Positions 15,550 to 25,330 of a DNA stretch of 64,000 bases are shown here, piece by piece (position 1 is the first letter of the stretch; every line of letters starts with the position of its first letter). Source of the DNA: JBQLZO01 sp052168315. GTDB lineage: Bacteria; Planctomycetota; Phycisphaerae; Phycisphaerales; UBA1924. The stretch lies in NCBI GenBank assembly GCA_052168315.1, contig JBQLZO010000042.1, forward strand, positions 62,001 through 126,000, given 5' to 3'. The notes under the pieces were generated by a model, which was given only the letters and a program-made list of their open reading frames with translations, was not told the DNA's origin and ran no database searches. A program made the translations under genes and the position numbers.

Positions 15550-18362
15550 ACGACGATGCATCCAGGTACGAGCGGATCAAGCGCCTGTTCACGCGCGCCA
15601 TCGAACTGCCCCATGAGCAGTGGTCGGACTTCCTCGATCGGCACTGCGCCGATGATCCCGCGCTGCGGCGGGAGGTTGAGGCGCTGCTGGCCCAGCACGA
15701 CCCGGCCCACGCGCCCAGCGCTGGCGATGCGACCGACCCCGGCGGGGACGATGAGCCCACGATCGCCCTCGCCGGTCAGGATGATCCGCGATCTCCCGGC
15801 GAGACCGGGGGTGGCGGGGGCGAGGGATGGCCCAGCGACATCTCGCTGGGCTGGGGTCGCGGCCCGAGCAAGCCGGCGGCCGGATCCTCCGGACACACTG
15901 GGGGCAGCACCGCGACGCCGACGCAGATCGGCGGGTACCGCATCGTCCGCGAGCTCGACCGCGGCGGCATGGGCACGGTGTACCTGGGCGTCAAGGCCGA
16001 GGGCCAGTTCAAGCGCCGGGCCGCCATCAAGGTCGTCCGCCGGGGTATGGACACCGACGAGGTGCTGCGCCGCTTCGAGATGGAGCGGCAGGTCCTCTCG
16101 GCGCTCAACCATCCGAACATCGCTCGGCTGTACGACGGCGGATCCACGGAGCAGGGGCTCCCCTACTTCGCGATGGAGTACATCGACGGGCTCCGCATCG
16201 ACACCTACTGCGACCGCAACGCGCTGTCGATCGACCAGCGGATCGAGCTGTTCATCAGGGTGTGCGACGCCGTGCAGTACGCGCACCGGAACATGGTCGT
16301 GCACCGCGACATCAAGCCGGCGAACATCCTCGTCACCAGCGATGGCTCGCCCAAGCTGCTGGACTTCGGCATCGCGAAGCTGCTCAATCCGGAGTTGTCG
16401 CTGTTCGCCGGCGATCCCACCGCGCCCGAGCTGCGCGTGATGACCCCGGAGTACGCCAGCCCGGAGCAGGTCCGCGGCGAGCAGATCTCGGCCGCCAGCG
16501 ATGTCTACTCGCTGGGCGTACTCCTCTATGAACTGCTGACAGGACATCGCCCGTACCAGATCCGCCACCGCCTGCACGCGGAGTTGATCCGCGTCATCTG
16601 CGAGCAGGAGCCGGACCGACCCAGCACGGCCGTGAGCCGCATCGACGAGGGCGAGCCGGATCCCGGCACGCCGAACGCGCCGGGATCCGGATCGGGCACG
16701 GGCACCACCATCACACCCGAGACCGTCAGCCGGACGCGCGGCACGCGCCCGGACTCGCTCCGCCGCCGGCTGTCCGGCGACATCGACAACATCGTGATGA
16801 TGTCGCTGCGCAAGGAGCCGCAGCGCCGCTATCCCTCCGTGGAAGCGCTGGCGCGCGACCTGGAGGCCCACCGCAGGGGGTTCCCGGTCTCGGCCCGCCC
16901 CAGCAGCTTCGGATATCGCGCTTCCAAGTACATCAAGCGCAACAAGGCCGGGGTCGCGCTGGGCGCCACGGCGATCCTCGCGCTGGGCGCGGGCGTGTAC
17001 GGCGCGATCAACGCTGCGAGCGTGCAGGCGGCCCGGGCCCGCGCCGACGCAGCCCAGAGCGATGCGCTGGCGCAGGAGGCGCGGGCCGACGCTGAAGGAG
17101 CGCGTGCCGAGGCGCTGCTCAACCGCACCCGCCACATCATCGATGTGCTGCTGTTCGACATCCACGATGCGATCCAGCGCCTCGAGAACGCGACCGAGGC
17201 ACGGAAGATCATCATCGAAACCGCGCTGGCGAACCTCGAGAGCCTCGGCGCTGAAGAGGGTGCCGACGATCCGAGCGTCCAGCGCGCCATCGCAATGGCG
17301 TACGACCGCATCGGTGACATCCTCGGCGGCGTGCGCGGTTCGAGCCTCGGACGCCCGGATGATGCGATCGCGCATTACCGGATCGCCCGAGAGATTCGCG
17401 CCCCGCTGCTCGCAGAGTCAGCCGACGATCCTGAACTGCTCCGCGACGCCGCGAACAATCACATCCGAATGGGTGATGTGCTGTTCCAGCTGGAGAACAA
17501 CGCGGAGGGTGCGCAGGAGTATGAGGACGCCGAACGGATGCTGGAGCGATTGCTGGCGATCGACCCCGCGGAGCTGGATTCCCGACGGCTGCTCGCGGTC
17601 TCGCTGCTTAATGCGGGCACCGCGCTCGCCCGCGACAACCAATATGAGAACGCCCTCGGCTACTACCAGCGATCGCTGACCATCAGGGAGGATCTGGCCG
17701 AGCGCCGCCCCGATGATCCGGTGCACCGGCGCGATGTGGCTGTCGTGCTCGGGAGGATCGGCAGCGCCTACGCCGCGACCGGGCGCGAGCGTGAGGCGAT
17801 CGAGCAGCACGAGCGCGCCCTGCGGATCAAGCAGCGCCTGGCCGCCGAGGACCCGGAGAACCAGTGGGCACAGCGCGACATCGGCATCTCGCACTACGCG
17901 ATCGCGCTGGTGCACCGGACGCTGGACGAGCCGGGAGAAGCCGCGGCACACATGAACGAGTTCCGGTCGATCGTGCTGCAACTCGTGACGGCCAATCCCG
18001 ACGATGCCCGCGTCCAACGCGATCTGTTGCAGTTCGCGCATCCCGGCTGGGTCGCCTCCGCGCTCGCCGCCGGCGACCGCGATGGTGTGCGCCGCAGCGC
18101 CGAGGAACTCATCGTCGTTGGCCAAGGGATACTGGTCGACGATCCTGAGAATCCCGTTCGACAGCGCACCCTCGCCCTGATGCACGAGGCCGCGGGAGCA
18201 ACATACGAGTCGCTCGAAGACCGCGCCGCGGCCCGCACGGCCTACGAAGCGGCGATCACGCTGCTCCGCCCACTCGCCGAGGGCAGATCGCCCGATCCCG
18301 AGAGCGCGGACGATAGAGATCGCATCCTCGCACGACTCCGCGCCCTCGATGAGCCCGGCTGA
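15546..18362 (+). CDS. membrane Ser/Thr protein kinase with C-terminal TPR repeats
   Basis: A 938-residue protein starting at a GTG that overlaps the sigma-factor TGA (GTGA), behind GAGGAGGAGG. The kinase domain (about residues 130-410) has the Gly loop RGGMGTVYLG, AAIKVVRRGM (VAIK Lys), catalytic HRDIKPANI (about residue 253) and DFGIAK (about 273). A Gly/Ser/Thr-rich insert (about 375-400) interrupts the C-lobe. One membrane helix follows (VALGATAILALGAGVYGAIN, about 470-490), then a coiled coil and TPR-type repeats to the end (for example NAGTALARDNQYENALGYYQ). It should sense a signal through the TPR part and phosphorylate the sigma factor or its targets. Confidence 0.93.
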   Translation: MNDDASRYERIKRLFTRAIELPHEQWSDFLDRHCADDPALRREVEALLAQHDPAHAPSAGDATDPGGDDEPTIALAGQDDPRSPGETGGGGGEGWPSDISLGWGRGPSKPAAGSSGHTGGSTATPTQIGGYRIVRELDRGGMGTVYLGVKAEGQFKRRAAIKVVRRGMDTDEVLRRFEMERQVLSALNHPNIARLYDGGSTEQGLPYFAMEYIDGLRIDTYCDRNALSIDQRIELFIRVCDAVQYAHRNMVVHRDIKPANILVTSDGSPKLLDFGIAKLLNPELSLFAGDPTAPELRVMTPEYASPEQVRGEQISAASDVYSLGVLLYELLTGHRPYQIRHRLHAELIRVICEQEPDRPSTAVSRIDEGEPDPGTPNAPGSGSGTGTTITPETVSRTRGTRPDSLRRRLSGDIDNIVMMSLRKEPQRRYPSVEALARDLEAHRRGFPVSARPSSFGYRASKYIKRNKAGVALGATAILALGAGVYGAINAASVQAARARADAAQSDALAQEARADAEGARAEALLNRTRHIIDVLLFDIHDAIQRLENATEARKIIIETALANLESLGAEEGADDPSVQRAIAMAYDRIGDILGGVRGSSLGRPDDAIAHYRIAREIRAPLLAESADDPELLRDAANNHIRMGDVLFQLENNAEGAQEYEDAERMLERLLAIDPAELDSRRLLAVSLLNAGTALARDNQYENALGYYQRSLTIREDLAERRPDDPVHRRDVAVVLGRIGSAYAATGREREAIEQHERALRIKQRLAAEDPENQWAQRDIGISHYAIALVHRTLDEPGEAAAHMNEFRSIVLQLVTANPDDARVQRDLLQFAHPGWVASALAAGDRDGVRRSAEELIVVGQGILVDDPENPVRQRTLALMHEAAGATYESLEDRAAARTAYEAAITLLRPLAEGRSPDPESADDRDRILARLRALDEPG

Positions 18363-18667
18363 GGCTGACATGCCCGATTCCGCATCTCCCCAACCACGCA
18401 AATCCGCGCGGTAGTCCGCACGCCGCTCGCGCGATCGTGCGTTCAACGCCTCCATCGCTCACTCGTTTGGATCGCCCGCTCGCACAGATGTGGGGACGCC
18501 AAGCCATGGCAAGCGGTCCCGAGCCACAGATGTGGGTGATGTCATCCGCATATCGCTCAACATTGTGGAATATCGATTTTGTGCGCTGAGCATGCAAGTT
18601 CCCATGCTACTTTCGCTCCGAATCGCGCCGATCGCATCGCGCGCACCTCAGCCCACGGAGACACAAC
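18363..18667. other. intergenic region upstream of the toxin gene, with short repeats
   Basis: CACAGATGTGGG occurs twice in direct orientation (18483-18494 and 18525-18536, 42 bases apart), and AGCATG-N8-CATGCT forms an inverted repeat at 18589-18608. The stretch 18550-18585 is the most AT-rich part and is the likely promoter zone of the large gene, though no clear -35/-10 pair stands out. No gene is supported here. Confidence 0.4.
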
Positions 18668-21600
18668 ATGATGCGCCACCTCACCCGTGCCAGCAGGACC
18701 GTGCTCACGATGTTCGCGTGCGCCGCAACAGCAGCGCTGTCCGTGCCCACCGCCTCGGCAGCACCGTTCGAGCCGCCCGTCTCGGCCGACTTCAACGCCG
18801 ACACGCACGACGACCTGTTCATGCTGCACTCCGCGTTCCACCACGCCGAGCCGAGGATCGGACACATCAGCGTGTTCGCGATGCCCAACGGCTTCCCCTG
18901 GCTCGCGATCAACTCGCCCGAGTCGAACGACTTCTTCGCCACCGTCGGCGCCTCGGCCGGCGATGTCGATGGCGATGGGCACGATGACATCGCCATCGGC
19001 GCGCTGTACACGCTCGCCCACCCCGCGACCACGCCGCCGCCCAACGCGCCACTCGGTCGCATCGATGTTTACTCCGGCGCCACCGGCGCTCTGCTCTGGA
19101 CGCTCCAGCACGACTCGGCCCGCTTCCTCGGGCGCAGCGTCGCAGGCGTCGGCGATGTCAACGGCGACGGCTCGCCCGACATCGCCGCCGGCGGGTATGT
19201 CACCCACGAGTCCGGCGGCTTCTACGAGCGCGTCTTCGTGTTCAACGGCTCGACGGGCGAACTGATCCGCATCTTCGTGCCCGAAGCGCCCAACCAGGCC
19301 TTCGGGCACGCCATCACCGGGCTCGGCGACATCGATGGCGACGGCATGGCCGAGCTGGCCATCGCTGCCCCCGCCACGCCGTTCGACGCCGCGAACGGCA
19401 CACAGGGGCGCATCTACATCTTCCAGGGCGAGCCATCGGACCCCGACACCCCGCAGACGCGGCTCGCGAGCCTGAACGCGATGACCACCATCGAGTCGGC
19501 GCACGAGTCCATCGAATTCGGTTCGGTCCTCATGCCCGGGAACGATCTCAACGACGATGGGCTGCACGAGCTGCTCGTCGTCTCGCGCATCATCGCCCCG
19601 CCCGAGGTCCGAGGGCTGTTCCGGGCCGAGATGATCGATGTGCTCGACGGCACCCGCGTCTACGAGGATCCGCCCGCCGACTACACCGGCACCGGCGATG
19701 TCAACCTCGACCTGATCATCGACGCCGAGGACCTCAACGCGATCATCGCGCTGCTCGACCTGCCCGCCGATCCCAACAGCCCGTTCAACGGCGACTTCAA
19801 CGGAGATGGCTTCGTCGATGCGCAGGACCTGACCGATGTCGTCGCCGAGTACGGGCACACCCACCCGCTCAGCGACCTCGCCCGCCGCCCCGGCGATGTC
19901 ATGTTCCTCACCATCGACGCGGCCCGAAACCTCGCCATCCCCGCCGGCGAGATCTGCACCCGCCCCATGCGCTCCCTGACCTTCCCCGGCGCCTTCGTCG
20001 TCTGCGATGTCCCCACCCCGCCCGGCGAATCGGGGCTGGGCTTCCAGATGCCGGGGGGTTGGGAGTGGGGTGGGTACGCGACGGACGGAGGGCTCGGCGA
20101 CATCCCGCCAGACATGGTCGCCTTCTGCTACACCTGTTGCCCTGTCCCGCAGACGCCGGATGTGCCGTGCGACTGGGCGCCCTGCGATGACTGCCCGGAT
20201 CACTTCGGCCCGCTCGGCGGCGGCAACCCCGACCCGGGCGAAGGCCCACCGGGCGGGGGCGGCGGCAACCCACCCGGAGGCTGCCTCCGCGACGCGGACT
20301 GCGATGGCATCCCCGACCAGTTCGACTGCGACCACCCCGCCGGCGCGGGCCAGGAATGCTGCGAGAGCGATGCACTCTTCGGCGGCGGCCAGGGGGCGGA
20401 CAACACGCCCAAGCAATCGAAGGACGGCGATGGAGACGGAATCATCAACGCGCTTGACTGTGACAGCGAGTGCTACATCGGTGATCTAGAGGCCGACTGC
20501 CAGTGCCTCGACGAAGATGGCGATGGAACACCGAACTCGCTCGACTGCAGCTCTCCGTGTTCGACGATGTGCGAGGAAGCGACGCTGACAGTCTCGGCGT
20601 CACCCAACTATTCGTTCGATACCGAAGAGACGCTTATCCATCTCATGCACGCCTCCGGTGTCGACCGCGATGGCGATGGAATCCCGGAATTCGCCGATGG
20701 CTTCGGGCTCTTCGCCGACGACGGGGTCGAAGAGAGCCGGACGGGCGCTTCAGAGTTGTTCGTACCGGTTGTGATTGGTGGGTTGCTCGATGAGCCCTTC
20801 GCGATCGGGTACGACGCATCCGACCCATCACTTGTGGCCGCACAGATCGCTGAGGATGTGTGGGAGTACACCCCAGCCGGCGGGCGTGGGCGGCTATGGA
20901 CCAAGCCCTCCGACCAAGAGCGGGATCCACGGAGCGTGCTCGAAGGCGGCGACTTTGTCCCTCCCGGATCCACATACCTCATCGAAGACTTCGTCTCGCT
21001 CGGCAGTGGGATTACGCTGTACTACGAAGCAATCACGCCGAGCGTCTTCGTCGGAGATCACAAGATCGAAGTCACCCAGGAGGGCTGCACGCGCTGCACG
21101 AAACTCACCGCCTTCGCCACGACGATGCTCGCCGCAACTGGACCAGAAACCATTGTTCCAATCCAGCGAGCGCCGATCTCTACTCCGATCCCAGAGATCC
21201 AACTCCAACCGGTTGTTGTCAGCAACCTGAGGGCCGCATCCGATCGCGCCACATTGCTCGCCGACATCAACATCGCAGGGCTCATCAGAGATGCCGCGAG
21301 CGACCTTGTGCCTGGTGAACTCGGAACGATCCAGTCCGCCCAGATCTCGCTCAACGGGCTCCCGCTCACGATCGTCGATTACGAGAACTCTGAGATTTCG
21401 GATCTGGAGGTTGTGGCCAGCAAGCCGCCGGTCCCGCAGACCTACACCGCACCATACTTGTTCGCCGGCAGCTTCCAGGAGCAGTTCATCGGCGCGGCGA
21501 TCAATTTGGGAACCAACGTGCTCACCATCAGAGCCACAAATCTGCACGGGCACACAGGGTTTGCATCGTGGACATTCACCGCTCTGGCCGCGCCCCAGAC

Positions 21601-24142
21601 CGGCTCGGAGGATGTTTCCGGCACGGCCTCACTCACGTTCCTGCCCCCCATGGGCCAAGGCATGCCGGAAGAACTCGTCCTATCGCTGTCTCAGTGGGGG
21701 CAGGACTTCCCGGAGGTGATCGTCAAGCGCGATCCGCAGGAACCCTCGCTCTATGTCGGTGATCGCCTCGTCGAGGGTGGCGGCGCGCCTGCCTCACTTC
21801 TCACCGACATCACGGTCCGCATCATTGACTCTCCCACCGAGTTCCAATTGACATCGATCGAGGAACTCGAAGTGTTCGTCGCCCATCCAGGAATGGCGAT
21901 CCTGGGCGAGTTTCCGATGAGCCTGACCGAAACCGCGGAGGGGACATCAGAGTTTGTCGGACCGTGGGAAATCACGAGCGATCTCCGCAACAGCCTGGAT
22001 GTCCACGACTTCTCCGTGGTCGATTCCTTCCTGTTCGGTGCATCGGAGCCCGGGACTGTGATCCCGCTGATGCTCGGGCTCGAAGGCCCGCTCGAACTCG
22101 CTCTGGCTTTCGAGTCGTTCAGGCTGGGTGATTGGGAGGTCGACTTCTCAACTGAATTGCACTTGGAGTTAAAGCCGAACCTGCACGCCTTCGGTGAGAT
22201 TGGCTCCTCGTTACCAAAGCTGTTCATTGCCATCGATTCGTCGATGAATGTCACGCTGGACGAGTACTTTGCATCCCGCAGGTACGGCATGACGAATTAT
22301 GTCCAAGGCATCGGTGCCGGACTCATGGCCTCCGGCGCTGACTTCGTCGATGGAATCGCCACGCTGGGTAAGGGCGCGTGGCACCTCGTCGCGAACTACA
22401 ACCTCATCTCGATGGGATACCGAATTGTGGTCGGCGATGATGTCATCCTCGTGGAAGACCAGCAACGCCTCGATGCGATCGGGGGTGTAGTCAAATCCGT
22501 TGCCACGATGACATGGCAGATCGTCCAGAAGCACGCGGACGCGATCAACAGCGCTCTACTCGGGAATCCAAACGAAATGGTCGCGCTGGGCGAGGAATAC
22601 CGCGTCGCGGGCGAGCTCACCGCGCACATCGTGGCGATGCTGGTCGATGAACTGGAGGACTGGTTCTTAAACCTCGACGACTACGAACTCGGGTTCGTCG
22701 TTGGACGGGTGTGCGGATGGGTTCTCGAGTCCGTGGTCACCACAGCGCTGAGCGGCGGTGTCGCACTCGCAACCAAGACTGCGCTGTTCGCCAAACTCGC
22801 CGTGAAGATCAATCGGCTCGAATTCCCCGGGATGGACTCCGCTGCCCAGGATGCCATCCGCGGGAAGGTCTCCGAACTCTGCGAGGTCATCACCGGGCCG
22901 AACGGGCTGGCGATCAAGCGCATGTGCTTCGCGCCTGGCACTCCGGTGTGGACCCCGGGCGGGCCGGTCCCGATCGAGCGGATCCGGCGCGGCGATCTCG
23001 TCCTTTCTAGGTGCGAGCGAACCGGCATCACCGGGTACAAGCAAGTCACCGAGCTCCATCGCACCCATCCGGACGTCTTGCTGCGCCTGCGAATCGCGGC
23101 CAGCTCGCTCGGTACCTCCGAAGCACCGCCACCGCTCCCGCTCGACGGGCCTGCCAGCGATGCCCAGTGCTCGGCATGGTCCGTGCCGGCCCAGTCCCAG
23201 ATCACCGCCACCCTGGTCACGCCGGAGCATCCGTTCTGGTCGGTGACGAGGGGCGCCTGGATCGCCGCCGGGGACCTCCTGCCCGGTGAGCAACTCGCCT
23301 CGGCAGACCCCGCGCGCCCGCTCGTCCATGTCCAGGACATCCAGGTGCAACGCGGCCCCCCGCCCGGAGAACAGCACCTCACGACCCACAATCTCACCAT
23401 CGACGGATGGCACACCTACTTCGCAGGCGATGCGTGCGTGTGGGTGCACAACAGTGCATCGAAGCGATGCCAGGAGTTCCGCGCGGCCTATGACGCAAGA
23501 ATTAAAGCCCTGACCGGGTTCCCGCTTCCCATTGATCGTCTGCAAGCCCTTCGCGAGGTCTTTGACGCCCTGGACGGGGATCTGCTGCCGGAGGATCGCC
23601 CACATATCTTCAAAGCCATCGACGAGGTGGTCGCGGACCTGTACAATGAAGCCGTGCAAAATGGACAGGTGAATCTTGACCTGGTCCCCACATACAAGCA
23701 GATCAGAGACACTTTCGGAGGCACCGGCGGGCAACGCAGCTATCTGTTCGATCAGACACTAGGCCCGGCAAACATCCAGATTCACCATGCAGCTCAGAAG
23801 AAGTATGTAAAGATGATCGCAGCACTTCGGAATCTGCCCGAACCAAGTGATGAATTGCTTGATTCAATGCCCTCCATTCCATTGCTGCAACTTCAACATA
23901 CCGGTGCGATCGCCAAGACACAATCAGCGAACAAGATGTCTTATCATAATATATTGAATGAAGGCATCCGATCCGCTATCAAGATTCCGGATCCACAATC
24001 GCGCGCATCGGCGATTCGACTCGCCATTCTGGAATCGTGGGATAAGTTTGCAATACAGCACCCCGGTGACCTGGCTACTCCGTTTCCCATAGTGCGACAA
24101 AGCGTCGACGAATGGCTCATATCGATCGGTCTCCATCCATGA
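18668..24142 (+). CDS. giant secreted polymorphic toxin: FG-GAP, dockerin-like, Hint, C-terminal toxin tip
   Basis: An 1824-residue protein. An N-terminal signal peptide (MMRHLTRASRTVLTMFACAA, cleavage near PTASA-AP) is followed by FG-GAP/integrin-type Ca-binding repeats (SAGDVDGDGHDDIAIG, GVGDVNGDGSPDIAAG, GLGDIDGDGMAELAIA; about residues 36-305). Next come a dockerin-like pair (GDVNLDLIIDAEDLNAII and GDFNGDGFVDAQDLTDVV, about 341-398) and Cys-rich thrombospondin-3-like repeats (about 535-632). After a long middle region comes a Hint autoprotease domain (MCFAPGTPVWTPGGPVPIER to CVWVHNS, about 1418-1598). The last 225 residues are the probable toxin, with His1706-His1707, His1744 and His1760 in a pattern loosely like HNH/LHH nucleases. 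Its stop overlaps the first immunity gene (ATGA). Confidence 0.85.
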   Translation: MMRHLTRASRTVLTMFACAATAALSVPTASAAPFEPPVSADFNADTHDDLFMLHSAFHHAEPRIGHISVFAMPNGFPWLAINSPESNDFFATVGASAGDVDGDGHDDIAIGALYTLAHPATTPPPNAPLGRIDVYSGATGALLWTLQHDSARFLGRSVAGVGDVNGDGSPDIAAGGYVTHESGGFYERVFVFNGSTGELIRIFVPEAPNQAFGHAITGLGDIDGDGMAELAIAAPATPFDAANGTQGRIYIFQGEPSDPDTPQTRLASLNAMTTIESAHESIEFGSVLMPGNDLNDDGLHELLVVSRIIAPPEVRGLFRAEMIDVLDGTRVYEDPPADYTGTGDVNLDLIIDAEDLNAIIALLDLPADPNSPFNGDFNGDGFVDAQDLTDVVAEYGHTHPLSDLARRPGDVMFLTIDAARNLAIPAGEICTRPMRSLTFPGAFVVCDVPTPPGESGLGFQMPGGWEWGGYATDGGLGDIPPDMVAFCYTCCPVPQTPDVPCDWAPCDDCPDHFGPLGGGNPDPGEGPPGGGGGNPPGGCLRDADCDGIPDQFDCDHPAGAGQECCESDALFGGGQGADNTPKQSKDGDGDGIINALDCDSECYIGDLEADCQCLDEDGDGTPNSLDCSSPCSTMCEEATLTVSASPNYSFDTEETLIHLMHASGVDRDGDGIPEFADGFGLFADDGVEESRTGASELFVPVVIGGLLDEPFAIGYDASDPSLVAAQIAEDVWEYTPAGGRGRLWTKPSDQERDPRSVLEGGDFVPPGSTYLIEDFVSLGSGITLYYEAITPSVFVGDHKIEVTQEGCTRCTKLTAFATTMLAATGPETIVPIQRAPISTPIPEIQLQPVVVSNLRAASDRATLLADINIAGLIRDAASDLVPGELGTIQSAQISLNGLPLTIVDYENSEISDLEVVASKPPVPQTYTAPYLFAGSFQEQFIGAAINLGTNVLTIRATNLHGHTGFASWTFTALAAPQTGSEDVSGTASLTFLPPMGQGMPEELVLSLSQWGQDFPEVIVKRDPQEPSLYVGDRLVEGGGAPASLLTDITVRIIDSPTEFQLTSIEELEVFVAHPGMAILGEFPMSLTETAEGTSEFVGPWEITSDLRNSLDVHDFSVVDSFLFGASEPGTVIPLMLGLEGPLELALAFESFRLGDWEVDFSTELHLELKPNLHAFGEIGSSLPKLFIAIDSSMNVTLDEYFASRRYGMTNYVQGIGAGLMASGADFVDGIATLGKGAWHLVANYNLISMGYRIVVGDDVILVEDQQRLDAIGGVVKSVATMTWQIVQKHADAINSALLGNPNEMVALGEEYRVAGELTAHIVAMLVDELEDWFLNLDDYELGFVVGRVCGWVLESVVTTALSGGVALATKTALFAKLAVKINRLEFPGMDSAAQDAIRGKVSELCEVITGPNGLAIKRMCFAPGTPVWTPGGPVPIERIRRGDLVLSRCERTGITGYKQVTELHRTHPDVLLRLRIAASSLGTSEAPPPLPLDGPASDAQCSAWSVPAQSQITATLVTPEHPFWSVTRGAWIAAGDLLPGEQLASADPARPLVHVQDIQVQRGPPPGEQHLTTHNLTIDGWHTYFAGDACVWVHNSASKRCQEFRAAYDARIKALTGFPLPIDRLQALREVFDALDGDLLPEDRPHIFKAIDEVVADLYNEAVQNGQVNLDLVPTYKQIRDTFGGTGGQRSYLFDQTLGPANIQIHHAAQKKYVKMIAALRNLPEPSDELLDSMPSIPLLQLQHTGAIAKTQSANKMSYHNILNEGIRSAIKIPDPQSRASAIRLAILESWDKFAIQHPGDLATPFPIVRQSVDEWLISIGLHP

Positions 24143-25224
24143 CGAGCGAACCCATGCGGCGGATCCGGATCAACATCACGAAGCCAGCCCAAGACGAGGC
24201 CGAGCGCCAGCGGATCGACGGTGTCATCGAAGAACTGGAGCGGTTCATCCCATCCATCACTCGTGTGTGGCTCGAGGGCAGCGAGCGCAAAGCTGGGGCG
24301 GTGGTCTCGCTCGAGACCGTTCGCGTCGTCCATTCCATTCTCATGGATCGCGGGATTTCGCCGTGCCTCATGGGCCACTCCCTCTCGTGCGGTCGCTGGG
24401 GCTATGAACAGTTGTGCGGCAGCTTTGGCGAGGGCGCCATCGAAGACTCACCATTCTTCCTCTTGCTCCACGCTGAGGCGTGCGATATCGAGTTGAGCGC
24501 GAGAACCGATCCTCCGATTGTATTGGCACTGTGTGATTATCCGTGGACGGTGTGGCCGCGCGATCCCGCGTACCGCGGGATCACCGGCGACTTCGGGCGG
24601 TGCGTGGTGCCGGGTTGGATCAAGACCATCCTGGAGTCGCAGGGGTTCCGAGGGATCGATTTCATCCCCACGGCCGTGCTGACACCGGAGCAAGCGGACC
24701 GGAACCCCGGTGCGGGCGAAGTATTCACCCCGGACACTTGGGGCGACACGCCGGAGGATGAGGTGTTCTGGGAGATCCGGTCGACCGCCTTGCTGCCGCA
24801 CATCTCGCCGTTCAGGGCTAAGGCTCGTCTGCCTGTGCATCCGTCCCTTGGAGCCATTGGGTCCATTGTGGATCGTGAAGACATCGGGCCGATTTCACCG
24901 CTCACAGGGATGCTTCTCGATCCACTCCCCCGATACACCACCGAAGCCATCAGCGCGTTTGAGGGAGTCGATGTAGCGCACTCGATCGAGTACGGCCCCA
25001 CACTGCACCAGCCTGGTGCCATGCGAAACCTCTTCGTCTCCCACCGCTTCCGCGAGTTCTGCCAGCGCGAGGGCATTGACGCCACTTTCTACCCGGTCCG
25101 GATCGACGACCCCGAGGTCGTCCGAGGCTGGGCCGAGGAGGTCCCGCCGTGGATTGCCTCCTCGCCCATCTGGCGCGATGACTACACCGGAGAGACCAAG
25201 CCGGGCGTGAGCAGGAACTGGTAG
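24139..25224 (+). CDS. putative immunity protein A, cognate to the toxin tip
   Basis: A 361-residue cytoplasmic-looking protein whose ATG overlaps the toxin TGA (ATGA), the classical position of an immunity gene. It opens MTSEPMRRIRINITKPAQDE. Landmarks are YPWTVWPRDPAYRGITGDFG, VFTPDTWGDTPEDEVFWEIR and, at the end, NLFVSHRFREFCQREGIDAT. The same-length paralogue at 26744-27829 is almost identical over the C-terminal half and divergent over residues about 30-125, as expected if the N-terminal part fits the toxin. The C-terminal pattern loosely recalls double-CXXCG proteins of myxobacteria, but the Cys pairs are absent. The family is not identified with certainty. Confidence 0.6.
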   Translation: MTSEPMRRIRINITKPAQDEAERQRIDGVIEELERFIPSITRVWLEGSERKAGAVVSLETVRVVHSILMDRGISPCLMGHSLSCGRWGYEQLCGSFGEGAIEDSPFFLLLHAEACDIELSARTDPPIVLALCDYPWTVWPRDPAYRGITGDFGRCVVPGWIKTILESQGFRGIDFIPTAVLTPEQADRNPGAGEVFTPDTWGDTPEDEVFWEIRSTALLPHISPFRAKARLPVHPSLGAIGSIVDREDIGPISPLTGMLLDPLPRYTTEAISAFEGVDVAHSIEYGPTLHQPGAMRNLFVSHRFREFCQREGIDATFYPVRIDDPEVVRGWAEEVPPWIASSPIWRDDYTGETKPGVSRNW

Positions 25225-25330
25225 CGTGCCGGGCCGGCAGCGAGCCTGTGGTGGACGAATCCGATCATAAACATGGGCCTCAGTCGATCGACGCCCGCAT
25301 GCATCTGACCGCCGAGACATCGAACCACGC

